In this document: positions 24,862 to 35,805 of the stretch, in pieces | How the letters are laid out: each line of letters starts with the position of its first letter | Numbering within the stretch: the first letter of the stretch is position 1 | Origin: Margaritifera margaritifera | Taxonomy: Eukaryota > Mollusca > Bivalvia > Unionida > Margaritiferidae | DNA: 64,000 nucleotides | Direction of reading: 5' to 3' | Assembly: GCA_029931535.1 (NCBI GenBank) | Contig: JAQPZY010001372.1 | Span: 1,364,001 to 1,428,000, forward strand | Position numbers and translations under genes: made by a program | The notes under the pieces: model-generated | The model's input: the letters and a program-made list of their open reading frames with translations, nothing else | Told to the model about the DNA's origin: nothing | Database searches by the model: none

Positions 24862-27652
24862 CTGATGGAGTACAGAGAAGCACCAGCAAGCCCATCGGCT
24901 TCCAGTGTGACCACAAATCTTTCCCTGGAGAATCCTGGTTCACCAAATACACCAAATTCCCCACCACCTGAAGATATGGATGATGAACGACTGCCGAACG
25001 AGCTTTTGGATGAGATTTGTGTGGACATTGGGATGAAGGAGGGTATGGAACTGGACTTTGTGGAGTTTCTCATGGAGCAGGATATGGTAGATCCCCACAC
25101 GTACATGACTCCTGAGGCCATCATGCAGGCCAATATGGCCGCTGGAATTCAGACACCCATGGCTTCACAAAACAGTAGTTCGGTACATACGCCGACAAAC
25201 AAAAGCTCTGGTGCTGACATAACATGGGGAAGTAGGACATGTGGCAGTCCCTCCTATTCTACAGCATCAAGTACAAATGTGACTATTGCAACTTCCAGTG
25301 GTTCAAGCAGCCCAGTCAGTAAACGTTTTCATATGTCAAGCTCTGGACCTTCAAGCCCAACACGAACAAATCCTCCCCAATCTCCATATATAAATAATCA
25401 GAGGCATGTTTTCAAAGCACCCCACACACCACCTGCCTCGCGAAAAACACTTTCTGCTTCTCAAGGTGTAGCCTCTCCAGGTTCAAACATTTCAAACCAG
25501 AGTAGCCAATCAGGCAATGCCAGCATTCACAGTCAAGCCAGTAACCATATCAACCATTCTGTCAAACAAGGAAATCAAATTTCGAACACTAGTTCTTCTC
25601 GGTGTACTCCTCCACTGCAATGTTTTTCATCTAAGACTTCTGAAGTAACAGGACTTCACTCTCCACAGATGCCTCATAGCACAACCAATTCACATCAGAA
25701 ACCTCCGCCTCAGTATTGTCAAGGCCAGGGTCAAAGTCAGGGTGATCTTCCCATGACCCCACAGAACAGAGCCTCGGTGCCTCAAAAGCAGATCATGCCT
25801 CAAGGTTTCCAGAGATTAGGTCGCCCTGCCCCTCCCAATGTTAATGTGCAGAATTTGCAGCAACAGAACAACAGATGGTTTTCACAAGGGATGATGGGAA
25901 ATCAGTCATGTGCCTTAAGTTCACCTCAGTTTTCAGGAAATCAGAAATTTATGACGGGTAGTCAAGGTAACAGTTTTGGCCCACAGGGCAGCTTGAATCA
26001 AATGCAAAATCAACAAAGAGGGCGGTCTCTAGATTCACCATTAGATCAAGGGTATTTTACGTCAGATACGGGGAGTGTTCGAAGTTACGGATCCTCTGCA
26101 GCTTCTACAGTGCCTTCAAGTCTTTCAGGTTCTATGCAGACAGTTGTGTCCAACAAACACATTTCCATGGGGCAGCAACAGCAGAATCAGATGTCCACTC
26201 CAAAATCTGTTCATTTTGCTGATTTACCAGAATCTATGCACAGGCAGTCGGCTCCTGGTGGCCTTCCATATGAGCCTGAATTTCGAACAAATGTCCCTGA
26301 CTGTGAATTAGAAGAATACCAAAACACTCAAAAGTCAATGCAATCTAAGATTATGCCACGCTTGAACCATAACATGAAACCTGGTTCAGCACCATATACT
26401 GTTCCCAGCAATAACGGACCTGGTTCAACACCCTATCCTGTGCCCAGCAATAACGGACAGATTTCTATAAACCCTTACAGTGATTATTCCCGTAGTGGAG
26501 GTCACTCTAATTCTATTGATAGTCCACACATTTCTATGCAACAGTTTGACTATTCACAAAAATCAAACAATTCTTTCAGTGTGGATAATAATCAAAATAT
26601 GAGCATCCATAATTTCAATGAAGGTATGGGCTCGCAAGGGAATATTCCCAATTGTCAGGTTCAGTCCACATGCAATGGTCCCATGGGATCCATGCAACAG
26701 ATGGAACCATTTAGGGGACAGAGCTCGTGTCAAATGCAGGGGATGGAATCCTCTAAGGGGTCTATGTATGACCCAATGGTGCAAAACAGTTTCAACTACA
26801 AGTCAGTGGGGTCTATGCCTGATGAAAATTGTCAGTTCTCAAATTCTGGACAGGGCCCTGGGGGCTATAATATGATGGGAATGAATAGAGACATGATGGG
26901 GTCACAGCAAGCAAGTCTGGATCAAAACTATAATCAACAAACTTTTCAGGGAATGAACTCAAATCAAGGATATCCCATGCAGTCACCATCCACTGCTCAG
27001 TGTGGGAATGGCAATATGCGCCCAATGCATGTGCAGGGGATGGGTGGCAGTTCAAACATGATGGGATACGATTCTTCATATGATCAAAATCGGATGATGG
27101 ATGGAAATATGAACATGACTAGCCAGGGCTATGCCCCAAATATGCAAAGTATGCCAAATATGGGTGATAATTTAAGTATGGGCAATCAAAATTGGAACTG
27201 TTCAATGCCTCAGACTCCACAAATAAAGGACATGTCAGGTCAGATTGGGATACCAAGGACGCCAAATATGGGAATGCAAGGGCAAGCCTCACCCGTGCAG
27301 GGAGGCGGGCCATGCACAATACCCAACTGTAATAGCTGTAAAACAGGATCCCCACATAGACCTCCAATGTTAGCATCACAACAAACATTTATTCAGCATT
27401 TAATTACAGATAGATCAAATGCATTCAGATCACATCCATTGTTTCCATTGTTACGAGACTTGATAATCGCTGACATGAATTTTAGCTCCCCCAACTTTCC
27501 GTACCAGCTCATTAGTAATTTGCCTAGTGATTTTGATAAACTATTGCAAAATTTTCTTCATCGAAATCCTCCGTCCGGAAATTATCAGACAAATTATGCT
27601 GTGGAGAGTGTCATCATGGATGCCTTGAAATATGCTCATCACTGTTTAATAG
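24862..27652 (+). CDS. Exon 2: low-complexity activator region and first part of MEIS-like domain
   Basis: This 2,791-bp exon encodes 930 residues plus one base of a split codon. Protein residues 113-165 form an acidic, probably helical block (LPNELLDEICVDIGM, then FVEFLMEQDMVDP). Residues about 170-900 are Ser/Asn/Gln/Pro-rich and become strikingly Met/Gly/Asn-rich after about 600 (NMMGMNRDMMG, NMNMTSQGY). A short Cys cluster (CTIPNCNSC) precedes a well-folded-looking segment from residue 932: HPLFPLLRDLI, then LPSDFDKLLQNFL, then VESVIMDALKYAHHCLI. HPLFPLL, a S-x-F-[DN]-x5-F segment, and a helix of pattern hhMxAhxxhxxxLhEK are the landmarks of the MEIS/PKNOX N-terminal domain, which in Meis, Prep and Homothorax binds PBX partners. 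The exon ends ATAG|gtaaga in phase 1. The family call is from motif resemblance only; the low-complexity part alone would be unassignable. Confidence 0.85.
26380..26457 (+). repeat. 39-bp in-frame coding duplication in exon 2
   Basis: Two adjacent 39-bp units at 26380-26418 and 26419-26457 encode PGSAPYTVPSNNG and PGSTPYPVPSNNG. The differences are few, so the duplication is recent. It is a coding minisatellite inside the low-complexity region and may vary in copy number between individuals. Confidence 0.85.
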
Positions 27653-28562
27653 GTAAGAAGCTTGGGAACTGACCATTAAATTTTCAGGCATGGGAGCTGG
27701 AATTTTTTTGAAAAAAAAAAATAACTTAAACCTCCAAAAGAGCTTGAAAAAAATATTGTTGCTCTGATTTGTAGAAAAAAGGAACTCACTGTATCCATTA
27801 TATTAGTTGCACATTTTTTTTTCTCATGAGGTAAAAGAATTTTTTAAAAATTTTACTTTGAAAGAAAATCCCAAGCCCTCACCCACCCAGAAAATTAAAT
27901 GGTTGATCGCTTACCATATTGCAGATTTCAGGGTCTGGCAAAAGTCAAAATCAGATGGACATGCAGGTAAAGAACCCAGTATCCCAGTTGAAATTCAGTA
28001 GCCCAGAGAACATAGTTTAATATGAAAATGTTTTCTTTAAGATTTCTCTTAGTTCTTGTCGTAGGTTATTACTTGCTTTGTACTAATTTTTATCATATTT
28101 ATGGTTTCAAAACGTGTACAGTGGATTCTCCCGCGACTCAAATCTCCTGTCATAAACTGTTTCTTTTTCATGATCGTGGCTATTTGGAAGTGTATGTGAT
28201 TGTACGCGTGTTGATATTTGGCACTGTATCCAAGATTACAAGATCAGGGGAAGAGAAGGGATAGAGAAGATTATTATTATTTATCTATTACAGACTGGAA
28301 TATGTTTTGAAATTTTATTTTTATTGTTATGTGCACAGTGCTTGTCATTATTTATTTTGTTATTTTGTAAGTTTATTTGTAAGCAATTTAGTTAAAACTT
28401 TTTTTCATTTACTGTTGAAACATGGTGCTTCATAATTTAGAAAGCTATGTTTATTTATTTCCCATAATGTTTTTATATAAAATCAGTAAACTCCGATTTA
28501 TCAATGTATCAGGTTTCCAAATATATGAAGTACTGCATGTAGACACTCAAAATCATATAATT

Positions 28563-28634
<72 letters not shown>
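28563..28634. repeat. (TG)n(TA)n microsatellite
   Basis: Seven TG units followed by about 29 TA units. Confidence 0.95.
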
Positions 28635-28635
<1 letters not shown>

Positions 28636-28984
28636 ATGAATGTGCGCATGCAAAAACCATAGCAGACTCACTAAAAATATATAGCTTCTCCGCAGTAAAA
28701 CATTAACCAGCCCACCAGAAAACCATAGCAAACCCACCAAAAACCAAAGCTACCCCAACAGAAAGCATAGCAAACCCACCAAAAACCAAAGCTTGAAATT
28801 TTTGATATATATACAACTTTTGATATACATTACATTTTACTTAATACAGCTTTGTCATTTTCCTTCATGTGATGTTTTCCTGCTTGTTTATTTATTCTTC
28901 AGTAGATGTAAAAATTGAAATGTTGAGAAGATACCTTCTAGTTTTAGTTCTTCTGGTCTGTACTGATCACAGACCAGAAGAGAT

Positions 28985-29860
28985 TATGGGATGACCTGTC
29001 AACTATTGTTGGTAGTCTGTCTTTCGGCACAAGTTTGTTATCACTGCTTGTCTTAAACTATTTGGACGATTGTCATGAAACTGTACACACACATTCATCC
29101 CAAGTTCTAGTTGGTCCTAAATAAAAATGGTGCTGCTCAGATGTCTAGTATGGGTGTCACAGCAACCATCTTGAAAATCTTATCTCTAGTCCTCCTGAAT
29201 GGATGGTCTTATCTATATGGGTTTTCACTTAAATTATTCTTAAGATGTTTAGTTGGTCCTAAATGAAAATGGTGCCAGTCTGATTTCCCGTATGGTTGCC
29301 ATGACAGCCATTTGTTTTCACTACTCCTTTTGAACGGTAGGTAATATCGAAATGAGATTTTCACCAAAAGACTTTATATGATGTCTAGTTGCTTCTGAAT
29401 GAAAATGGTATCAATCTGACATTGTTATGGCCGCCATGACGGTCATCTTGAAAATCATGTTGTCACTTCTCTTCCTAAATGGAAAGTCATATCAACATTG
29501 AGTTTTCACCAGAAGACCTCTTATGGTGTCTAGTTGGTCCTAAATTAAAAATGGTGCCAATCTGACATCCTATATGACCACCATGGTGGCCATCTTGAAA
29601 ATCCTATCACTGCTTCTCCTGAACAAGATCGACATGAGGTTTTCACCAAGAGTCTTAGTAAATGAAAATGGTGCTTAACTTTTATCCAATATGGCCACCA
29701 TGATGGCCATCTTTAAAATCTTTTTATGGTCATATCAACATATGTTTTTTTTTAGCAGAAGACTTGTTATGATGTCTAGTTGGTCCTAAATGAAACTTGT
29801 ACTGATCTTATATCCACAGTGGCAATCTTGAAAATCTTGTTATTGCTCAAGAATGTTATA
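28985..29860 (+). repeat. Diverged 110-130 bp array, copy b
   Basis: About seven units of the same family as 23830-24250: 'atgtctagttggtcctaaat', 'gaaaatggtgccaatctgac', 'atggccaccatggtggccat', 'cttgaaaat'. Confidence 0.8.
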
Positions 29861-30196
29861 GATGGTTTCAACACTCAGTAGTTAAAAAGAAGTGGTCTTG
29901 TCTTGGATTCCTAGAAATATTTTTTGATCCATACAGCATCACTCCCTTCTATGGACTCTTGTTTCTGCATAATCATAATTTATGTACATTGTAGGTGGTA
30001 CTGAAATTGTCCAAGCTCACAATCAGTTGTATAGATGGAGGGGTAGATAATGATGATGTTTGTAGGTGATACTTCAATTTTTCTAAGGTCACATACATAT
30101 GTAGGATTACATAATAGTGTGGATTACATGTGATGCATACATTTGTATGAAATCCTGTACAGTCATATAAATGTAGGGGTAAATAATAATACTACT

Positions 30197-30199
<3 letters not shown>

Positions 30200-30250
<51 letters not shown>

Positions 30251-30254
30251 AAAT
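30200..30254. repeat. (AAT)n microsatellite
   Basis: About 14 AAT units then AAAT units. Confidence 0.93.
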
Positions 30255-31283
30255 AATTTAGTTTGTGGGCAACATTTTTATTTTTCTAAGGTTGCATACT
30301 GTTATATTGATGTAGGATTGCATAATAGTGTGGTTAATGTTACAGAAATGTAGATTTTTGTGAAGTTGTGTACACTCGTATAAGAAGGGGGATGGGTGTG
30401 TGTGTCTAGATAAAACAGGTCTAGATACAATTTTAATGAACTGAATATTTTACTCCTTGATTTGGAACTTGGAATTGTGTATTCAGAAGAGTCAAAGACA
30501 TAAGTGGGTATTTGTATTTATTGTACAAAACTGCCAATATGTTCAGTATACATCTGACAATGCAAGCAATGGCTTGGAGACAGAAACTTTACCAGGTACG
30601 ATAGATTGATGAATTTAAAAGTCCTGTTTTTGTGGTGTTCTGATTGTTTATCGAGTAGATTGACTATAAACATTTCAAACGAGCTCAGAACTATTTTCCA
30701 GGTCACAATACTGTGTAATGATTGAACAGGATGTAGTGAATCGATTGAATTGAACGTGCTTCAGATTTGTCTATTCTGTGTTCACGATATATACAAGATA
30801 CATTTACCCTGAAAATGCTGGACTTAGTACTTAAATGTAAAATGTTTTGCATATATTGTATCTATTACGATTATTCTGTGTCTTTATCCAATTAATTTCC
30901 ATAAAAATATGCAAATATGCTTCTTATCTAGAGCCTTAATAGTGTGGTTTATAATGAGTTTTTGTAGAACACTTATTTTATAACATCACTTCTTGCTTTT
31001 CTGCTTGTCTGTTCTTGTGTGTTAGCATAATATCATGCAATTGTTTTAAACTAGTAAAAACAGACCTAAATAGCCATGGGGAGATAATAATAACATTGGT
31101 TTATAGACGTGAACCAGACTTTCATTCTTCCTGCAGGGACGGGACTGTGGGGTGGAATTAACAGGTTTCTTGGATTTTTAAGGGGTCATCAGGGGTTGTA
31201 AATAGGCCCCAATCCCAATGTAAAATGAACCCAATCCCAGTGTATAATGATATCCATTTTATAAAAATGTTGGCACTTTTCAG

Positions 31284-31402
31284 AGAAAATCCATTCGCGC
31301 CAGGATCAGGATAAACACACCAAGTCCACCAGCAAATCTCTAAGTGCTATCGAGGAATTCTGTGAGAAGTTTGACCAGTCAGTCCGCAAGAGTTATATTA
31401 AG
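31284..31402 (+). CDS. Exon 3: C-terminal half of MEIS-like domain
   Basis: This 119-bp exon completes the split codon (G|AG, Glu) and encodes 40 residues: [10 protein letters not shown], a Lys/Ser/Thr-rich insert, then [20 protein letters not shown]. It starts after acttttcag and ends AAG|gtgagt in phase 0. Joined to exon 2, the helix reads HHCLI-EKIH followed by an FCEKF-type helix. Meis and Prep proteins have an 'LEKV' helix followed by a 'FC-[HS]-R-Y' helix at the same place. The insert between EKIH and EEFC is longer than in canonical family members. GC content and codon use are distinctly higher than in the flanking intron. Protein residues are 1005-1044. Confidence 0.75.
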
Positions 31403-32259
31403 GTGAGTTTATTCTTCGTAGCATTTCAGATAGGGGTATGCAGTTTAACTGATATATCGGTATATTGTGGTACATTACTGTGATACATTGCCAATTAACC
31501 AGTTTTTGCAGTAATTCTATAAATATCATACAATTAAAATTTCTACTTAAACCTTAATTTGTTTCATTTGAATTTTCCATCTTTTCATTTTCTGTTCTAA
31601 AACCCCAAAAATGTTTCTGAAAAATGTTGCCGCCAAGAAATTGGTTTAACTGGATGTTATATCCTGTCTGCTGTCAAATGTGGAGTGTGAAATCTTGTGT
31701 GAGTTGGTACCAGATAAAAATGCAAAATCATTCATCTGGCAGCAGTTTGACTGATATTCTCCAAGAAAGATGTAAAATTAATTGATAACATTGCTGTTTG
31801 ATGGGAATCAAGCAAGGAGGTGAAGTTTGCAGGTGGGATGACAATATTGACTACCCACTTGCACCAATATTACGTATATCTCATCGTATCCATCAATACA
31901 GTCAGACTTGAGATGATACAAATTAAACAGTTGCCTGTCTCATGTAGCTTTGACTCATCCACATGTTGGGATGTTTCCAAATTATGGTTCACTTTAAAAG
32001 ATTTAAAAGAAATTAAAGTTATACAAAACTTTGATTTCTTGTTCTCCCTTAAATATTTTACACTTTTTTAAGATTTTCCAAATATTTTGCTGTGGGTATT
32101 GTAATACACTGTCATGTATTGCAGTACATGTATAGCCCAATGTGAAAATTCTGGCAAACCCAACCCTAATTTCTGGAGTCTGCATTTACAGAAAATGAAA
32201 TAAATACAGTGAATCAGGTGGTCTCACTCCATGAGAACAACACAAATACAGTGACAAGG

Positions 32260-33950
32260 TGGCCTGATTAAAAGGGACACTACTTGATACATGAAAATAT
32301 ATTTTCATATAGGGAGAGATGGTAAAGATATACTATTTGATATATGAAAGATGATCTCTTATAGGGAGAGATGGTACAGATTTACTACTGTAAAGATGGT
32401 CTCTTATATGAAGAGATGGTAAAGATTTACTATTATAAAGATAGTCTCATATAGGAAGAGATGGTAAAGGTTTACTATTTGATATATGAAAGATGATCTC
32501 TTATAGTGAGAGATGGTACAGATTTACTATTATAAAGATGGTCTCTTATAGGATGAGATGGTAAAGATTTATTATTGTAAAGATCATCTCTTATTGGGAG
32601 AGATTATAAAGATTTACTACTGTAAAGATAGTCTCATATAGGAAGAGATGGTAAAGATTTACCACTGTAAAGATAGTCTCGTATAGGGAGAGATTGTAAA
32701 GATTTACCACTGTAAAGATGATCTCGTATAGGGAGAGATAGTGAAGATTTACCACTGTAAAGATGGTCTCTAATAGGAAGAGATGGTAAAGATTTACTAT
32801 TGTGAAGATGATCTCTTATAGGAAAAGATGGTAAAGATTTAATATTGTAATGATGGTCTCTTATTGGAGGAGATGGTAAAGATTTACTATTGTAAAGATG
32901 GTCTCTTATAGGAAGAGATGGTAAAGATTTACTATTGTTAAGATTGTCTCTTATAGGAAGAGATGGTAAAGATTTACTATTGTAAAGATGGTCTCTTATA
33001 GGAAGAGATGGTAAAGATTTACTGTTGTTAAGATTGTCTCTTATAGGACGAGATGGTAAAGATTTACAATTGTTAAGATCATCTCTTATAGGAAGAGATG
33101 GTAAAGATTTACTATTGTTAAGATCATCTCTTAAGGAAGAGATGGTAAAGATTTACTATTGTTAAGATTGTCTCTTATAGGAAGAGATGGTAAAGATTTA
33201 CTATTGTTAAGATCATCTCTTATAGGAAGAGATGGTAAAGATTTACTACCGGTATTGTTAAGATTGTCTCTTATAGGAAGAGATGGTAAAGATTTACTAT
33301 TGTAAAGATCGTCTCTTATTGGGAGAGATTGTAAAGATTTACTACTGAAAAGATGGTCCCTAATAGGAAGAGATGGTAAAGATTTACTATTGTAAAGATG
33401 ATCTCTTATAGGAAGAGATGGTAAAGATTTAATATTGTAAAGATGGTCTCTTATAGGAAGAGATGGTAAAGATTTACTATTGTAAAGATGGTCTCTTATA
33501 GGAAGAGATGGTAAAGATTTACTATTGTTAAGATTGTCTCTTATAGGACGAGATGGTAAAGATTTACTATTGTAAAGATCATCTCTTATAGGAAGAGATG
33601 GAAAAGATTTACTATTGTTAAGATCATCTCATAGGAAGAGATGGTAAAGATTTACTATTGTTAAGATCATCTCTTATAGGAAGAGATGGTAAAGATTTAC
33701 TATTGTTAAGATCATCTCTTATAGGAAGACATGGTAAAGATTTACTATTGTTAAGATTGTCTCTTATAGGAAGAGATGGTAAAGATTTACTATTGTAAAG
33801 ATCGTCTCTTATTGGGAGAGATTGTAAAGATTTACTACTGAAAAGATAGTCTTGTATAGGAAGAGATAGTAAAGATTTACCACTGTAAAGATGGTCTCTT
33901 ATGTGGAGAGATGGTAAAGATTTACCATTGTAAAGATGGTCTCTGAACTT
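32260..33950. repeat. 45-bp satellite, about 37 copies
   Basis: Unit: 'gatggtaaagatttactatt', 'gtaaagatggtctcttatag', 'gaaga'. The 45-bp spacing is exact in the younger part (for example 33421 to 33466), and older diverged units lie at the left edge. Because 45 is a multiple of three, open frames run through it on the minus strand (15-residue repeats such as SKSLPSLPIRDDLNN); these are not evidence of a gene. Many units contain a small hairpin, catctctt-atagg-aagagatg. Confidence 0.95.
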
Positions 33951-33954
33951 TCTC

Positions 33955-34430
33955 TGGCACACTGAACAGGAGATGACACTTAGGGTTGCTTGATCAACAA
34001 AGGACGTGCAGCAGTTTAGAGATTTACGCTGCATGCGCTTCTGCAATTCTCCTCAGCTCATAGTTTGTGGCTCAAGTGTGGACAAGACTGCACCAATTGG
34101 AACAATCCTGTGCGCGATCTTCCCAAGACTCGGGGTCAGTGGTGAAGTGTTTCAAGGATGACTTGAGGATGTTTAAGTGTTTCTTCTGATCTTCCTGAGA
34201 TTGTTTTCTCTCGTTCAGCTTGCCGTAGAAGATCTTCTTTTGTGGTCACTTGTCTGACATCCTGGTGACCTGGCCTGCCCATCCTCTGTGATTTCATCAG
34301 CAAAGTGGATGCTTGGAATGCCTGCCCATATGAGAACTTCTGTGTCTTGGACCTTTTCCTTCCATCTTAACCTCATCAGTTTACTCAGTCACCTTCTCTA
34401 GCCCCTTCCTCGTGCTATGGAGCTGAGCAG
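33955..34430 (-). pseudogene. LINE ORF2 C-terminal relic with terminal zinc-finger-like motif
   Basis: Minus-strand frames read RWKEKVQDTEVLIWAGIPSI, then a region like LINE 'R-x-x-GHV-x-RM', KKIFYGKLNERKQSQEDQKK, LNILKSSLKHFTTDPESWED and RAQDCSNW. Next come RRIAEA-like and LISCSVCQRKFR. This order (RW-K, YGEL/KR-x-GGQKKR, LK-x-SL, P-x-x-W-E, then CP-x-CG-R-x-F) is the well-known tail of a class of animal non-LTR retrotransposons. Frames shift and there is a stop, so it is inactive. Its end abuts the 45-bp satellite. Confidence 0.75.
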
Positions 34431-34439
34431 TGTGATCCT

Positions 34440-34830
34440 AAATAGGGTTGCTCAGTTGCCTAGGGCTCTGTCAAGTTCCACTGCTGCTTCAGTCCAATGA
34501 AAAATTACCCTATGTCCAGAGCCACCTGTGTGCAGGTTTGCAGTTACAGCTCCCTGTGTATCCACACCTGTTACTTTGCTGATTGCCCATTGCCACATGA
34601 CTTGAGGGTGTCTGGTGGGGTAGGGGGATGATGTCATGCCTTGCACGTGAAGGAAAGTTGCACAAAGTCACTCTCACTCTCGTCCAGGCCTGTCTGAATC
34701 CATCCAGTGGCATGACAATGTTGAGACGTCTGGTGATGAGTCCGGTTGTTGTACCTGAGCTGATGCCCTGCGCTGTCCACACAGCTCTTGCCATATGCTT
34801 TCTCAGCTGGGGGAGAGGGGGAGGGGGATG
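34440..34830. repeat. GC-richer block next to the LINE tail, unclassified
   Basis: This is distinctly less AT-rich than its surroundings. Open frames exist on both strands, but none shows a domain I know. It probably belongs to the same or a nested repeat insertion as 33955-34430. Confidence 0.35.
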
Positions 34831-35424
34831 AGGATAATTTTGTTACATTTTTTTAGCAGAAAGATTTTGAAGATGGTGCCACATATTCAGATAGCTTTTT
34901 GGATATTTTAGCAGGACTGAAAATATAAATTTAAATGATCTTATTAATAAATTTACATTTCTTCAAAAATCTCAGCATTATACCCAATGGACCTTATTCA
35001 TGTCACTTGACATATTTGAAACGTTGTGCTGACTGAGAATATATTGAAATTCAAGTGTTTTCTCATTCATTTTTCCAGAAAGAAACCTCAAATTTAATTT
35101 TTTCCAAAATTAAATTAAAATTTCTTTTTATGTCAGTGATTTAATTAATATTTATTTCTTCACATTTATAAATGAATATAATTTATATGTATTTTTTTGA
35201 AAATAAAAGCAAAAGAAAAGGTCTCGAGTACTGTTTACAAAATTTAAATTTATTTTAAGTTAGTATTCCTCATCTGTGATGTCATCAGAATCAGGAAAAG
35301 GTAAGAAGTTTGTGATGAGTAATCCCCCTCTGACAAATCTTTAAATGTTCATAGATTTTGATTCATGTTTCACTTTTTTGTATTAATACATGTCCTCTTT
35401 ATCTTTGTAATGTTTATTTCTAAA

Positions 35425-35805
35425 CTACAGTGTCACTTTAAACCCAAGGTCCATCTGTCTATGACCACTTTTGTTTCTGCTTGATAACTCAAGTTGTTCA
35501 CCATCTGTGGTTACCAAACGTTCTAGATGGTGTGCACTTGTGGTATGGAATAACCCTACCAATTTCTGCTTCAAAAGCTCAAAGGTCAGGGTCACCAACT
35601 GATAGAAGAAAAAATGGTTTACACAAATAAACATTAGTTTTACATCATAGATCTGTACCAAACATTGTGGTTGGCTTGCACTTGGGGTAAACAAGAAGCC
35701 TAATGATTTTGGGTTCAAATGGTCATGGGTCAAGGTCACTGTAACTGAAAGAAGAAAAATGATTTCTGCACAAACATTTCAATTATCTACATACAGGACT
35801 ATTAG
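35425..35805 (+). repeat. Dispersed copies of the 'aaaggtcaaggtcac' repeat family
   Basis: Two to three diverged units matching the array at 13041-14030: 'caaaggtcagggtcacc', 'gaagaaaaaatggttt', 'tgtggttggcttgcacttgg', 'gcctaatgattttggg'. Confidence 0.75.

Larger units (their letters stand above)
27653..31283 (+). other. Intron 2 of the main gene (3.6 kb)
   Basis: Donor gtaaga, acceptor ggcacttttcag. Reading through the donor adds five residues (GKKLGN ending, stop at 27670-27672), so intron retention would give a short C terminus lacking the second half of the MEIS-like domain. The intron carries a TG/TA microsatellite, a diverged 110-130 bp repeat array (28985-29860) and an AAT microsatellite. 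27680-28560 and 30260-31280 show nothing else recognisable. Confidence 0.6.

Noticed and set aside
24858..25133. Antisense open frames over exon 2 (also 26.56-27.39 kb)
   Set aside because: They mirror the biased codon use of the real exon and have no independent support.
32260..33950. Direct repeats considered as a CRISPR-like array
   Set aside because: Units are contiguous with no unique spacers, in an intron-bearing animal genome; they are minisatellites. The same applies to all other arrays here.
33624..34046. 140-residue open frame with 15-residue repeats
   Set aside because: It is the LINE tail running into the 45-bp satellite, whose period keeps any frame open; no start context or conservation evidence.
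34452..34831. Open frames on both strands in the GC-richer block
   Set aside because: No recognisable domain, no splice or start context, and next to a dead LINE; probably repeat sequence.
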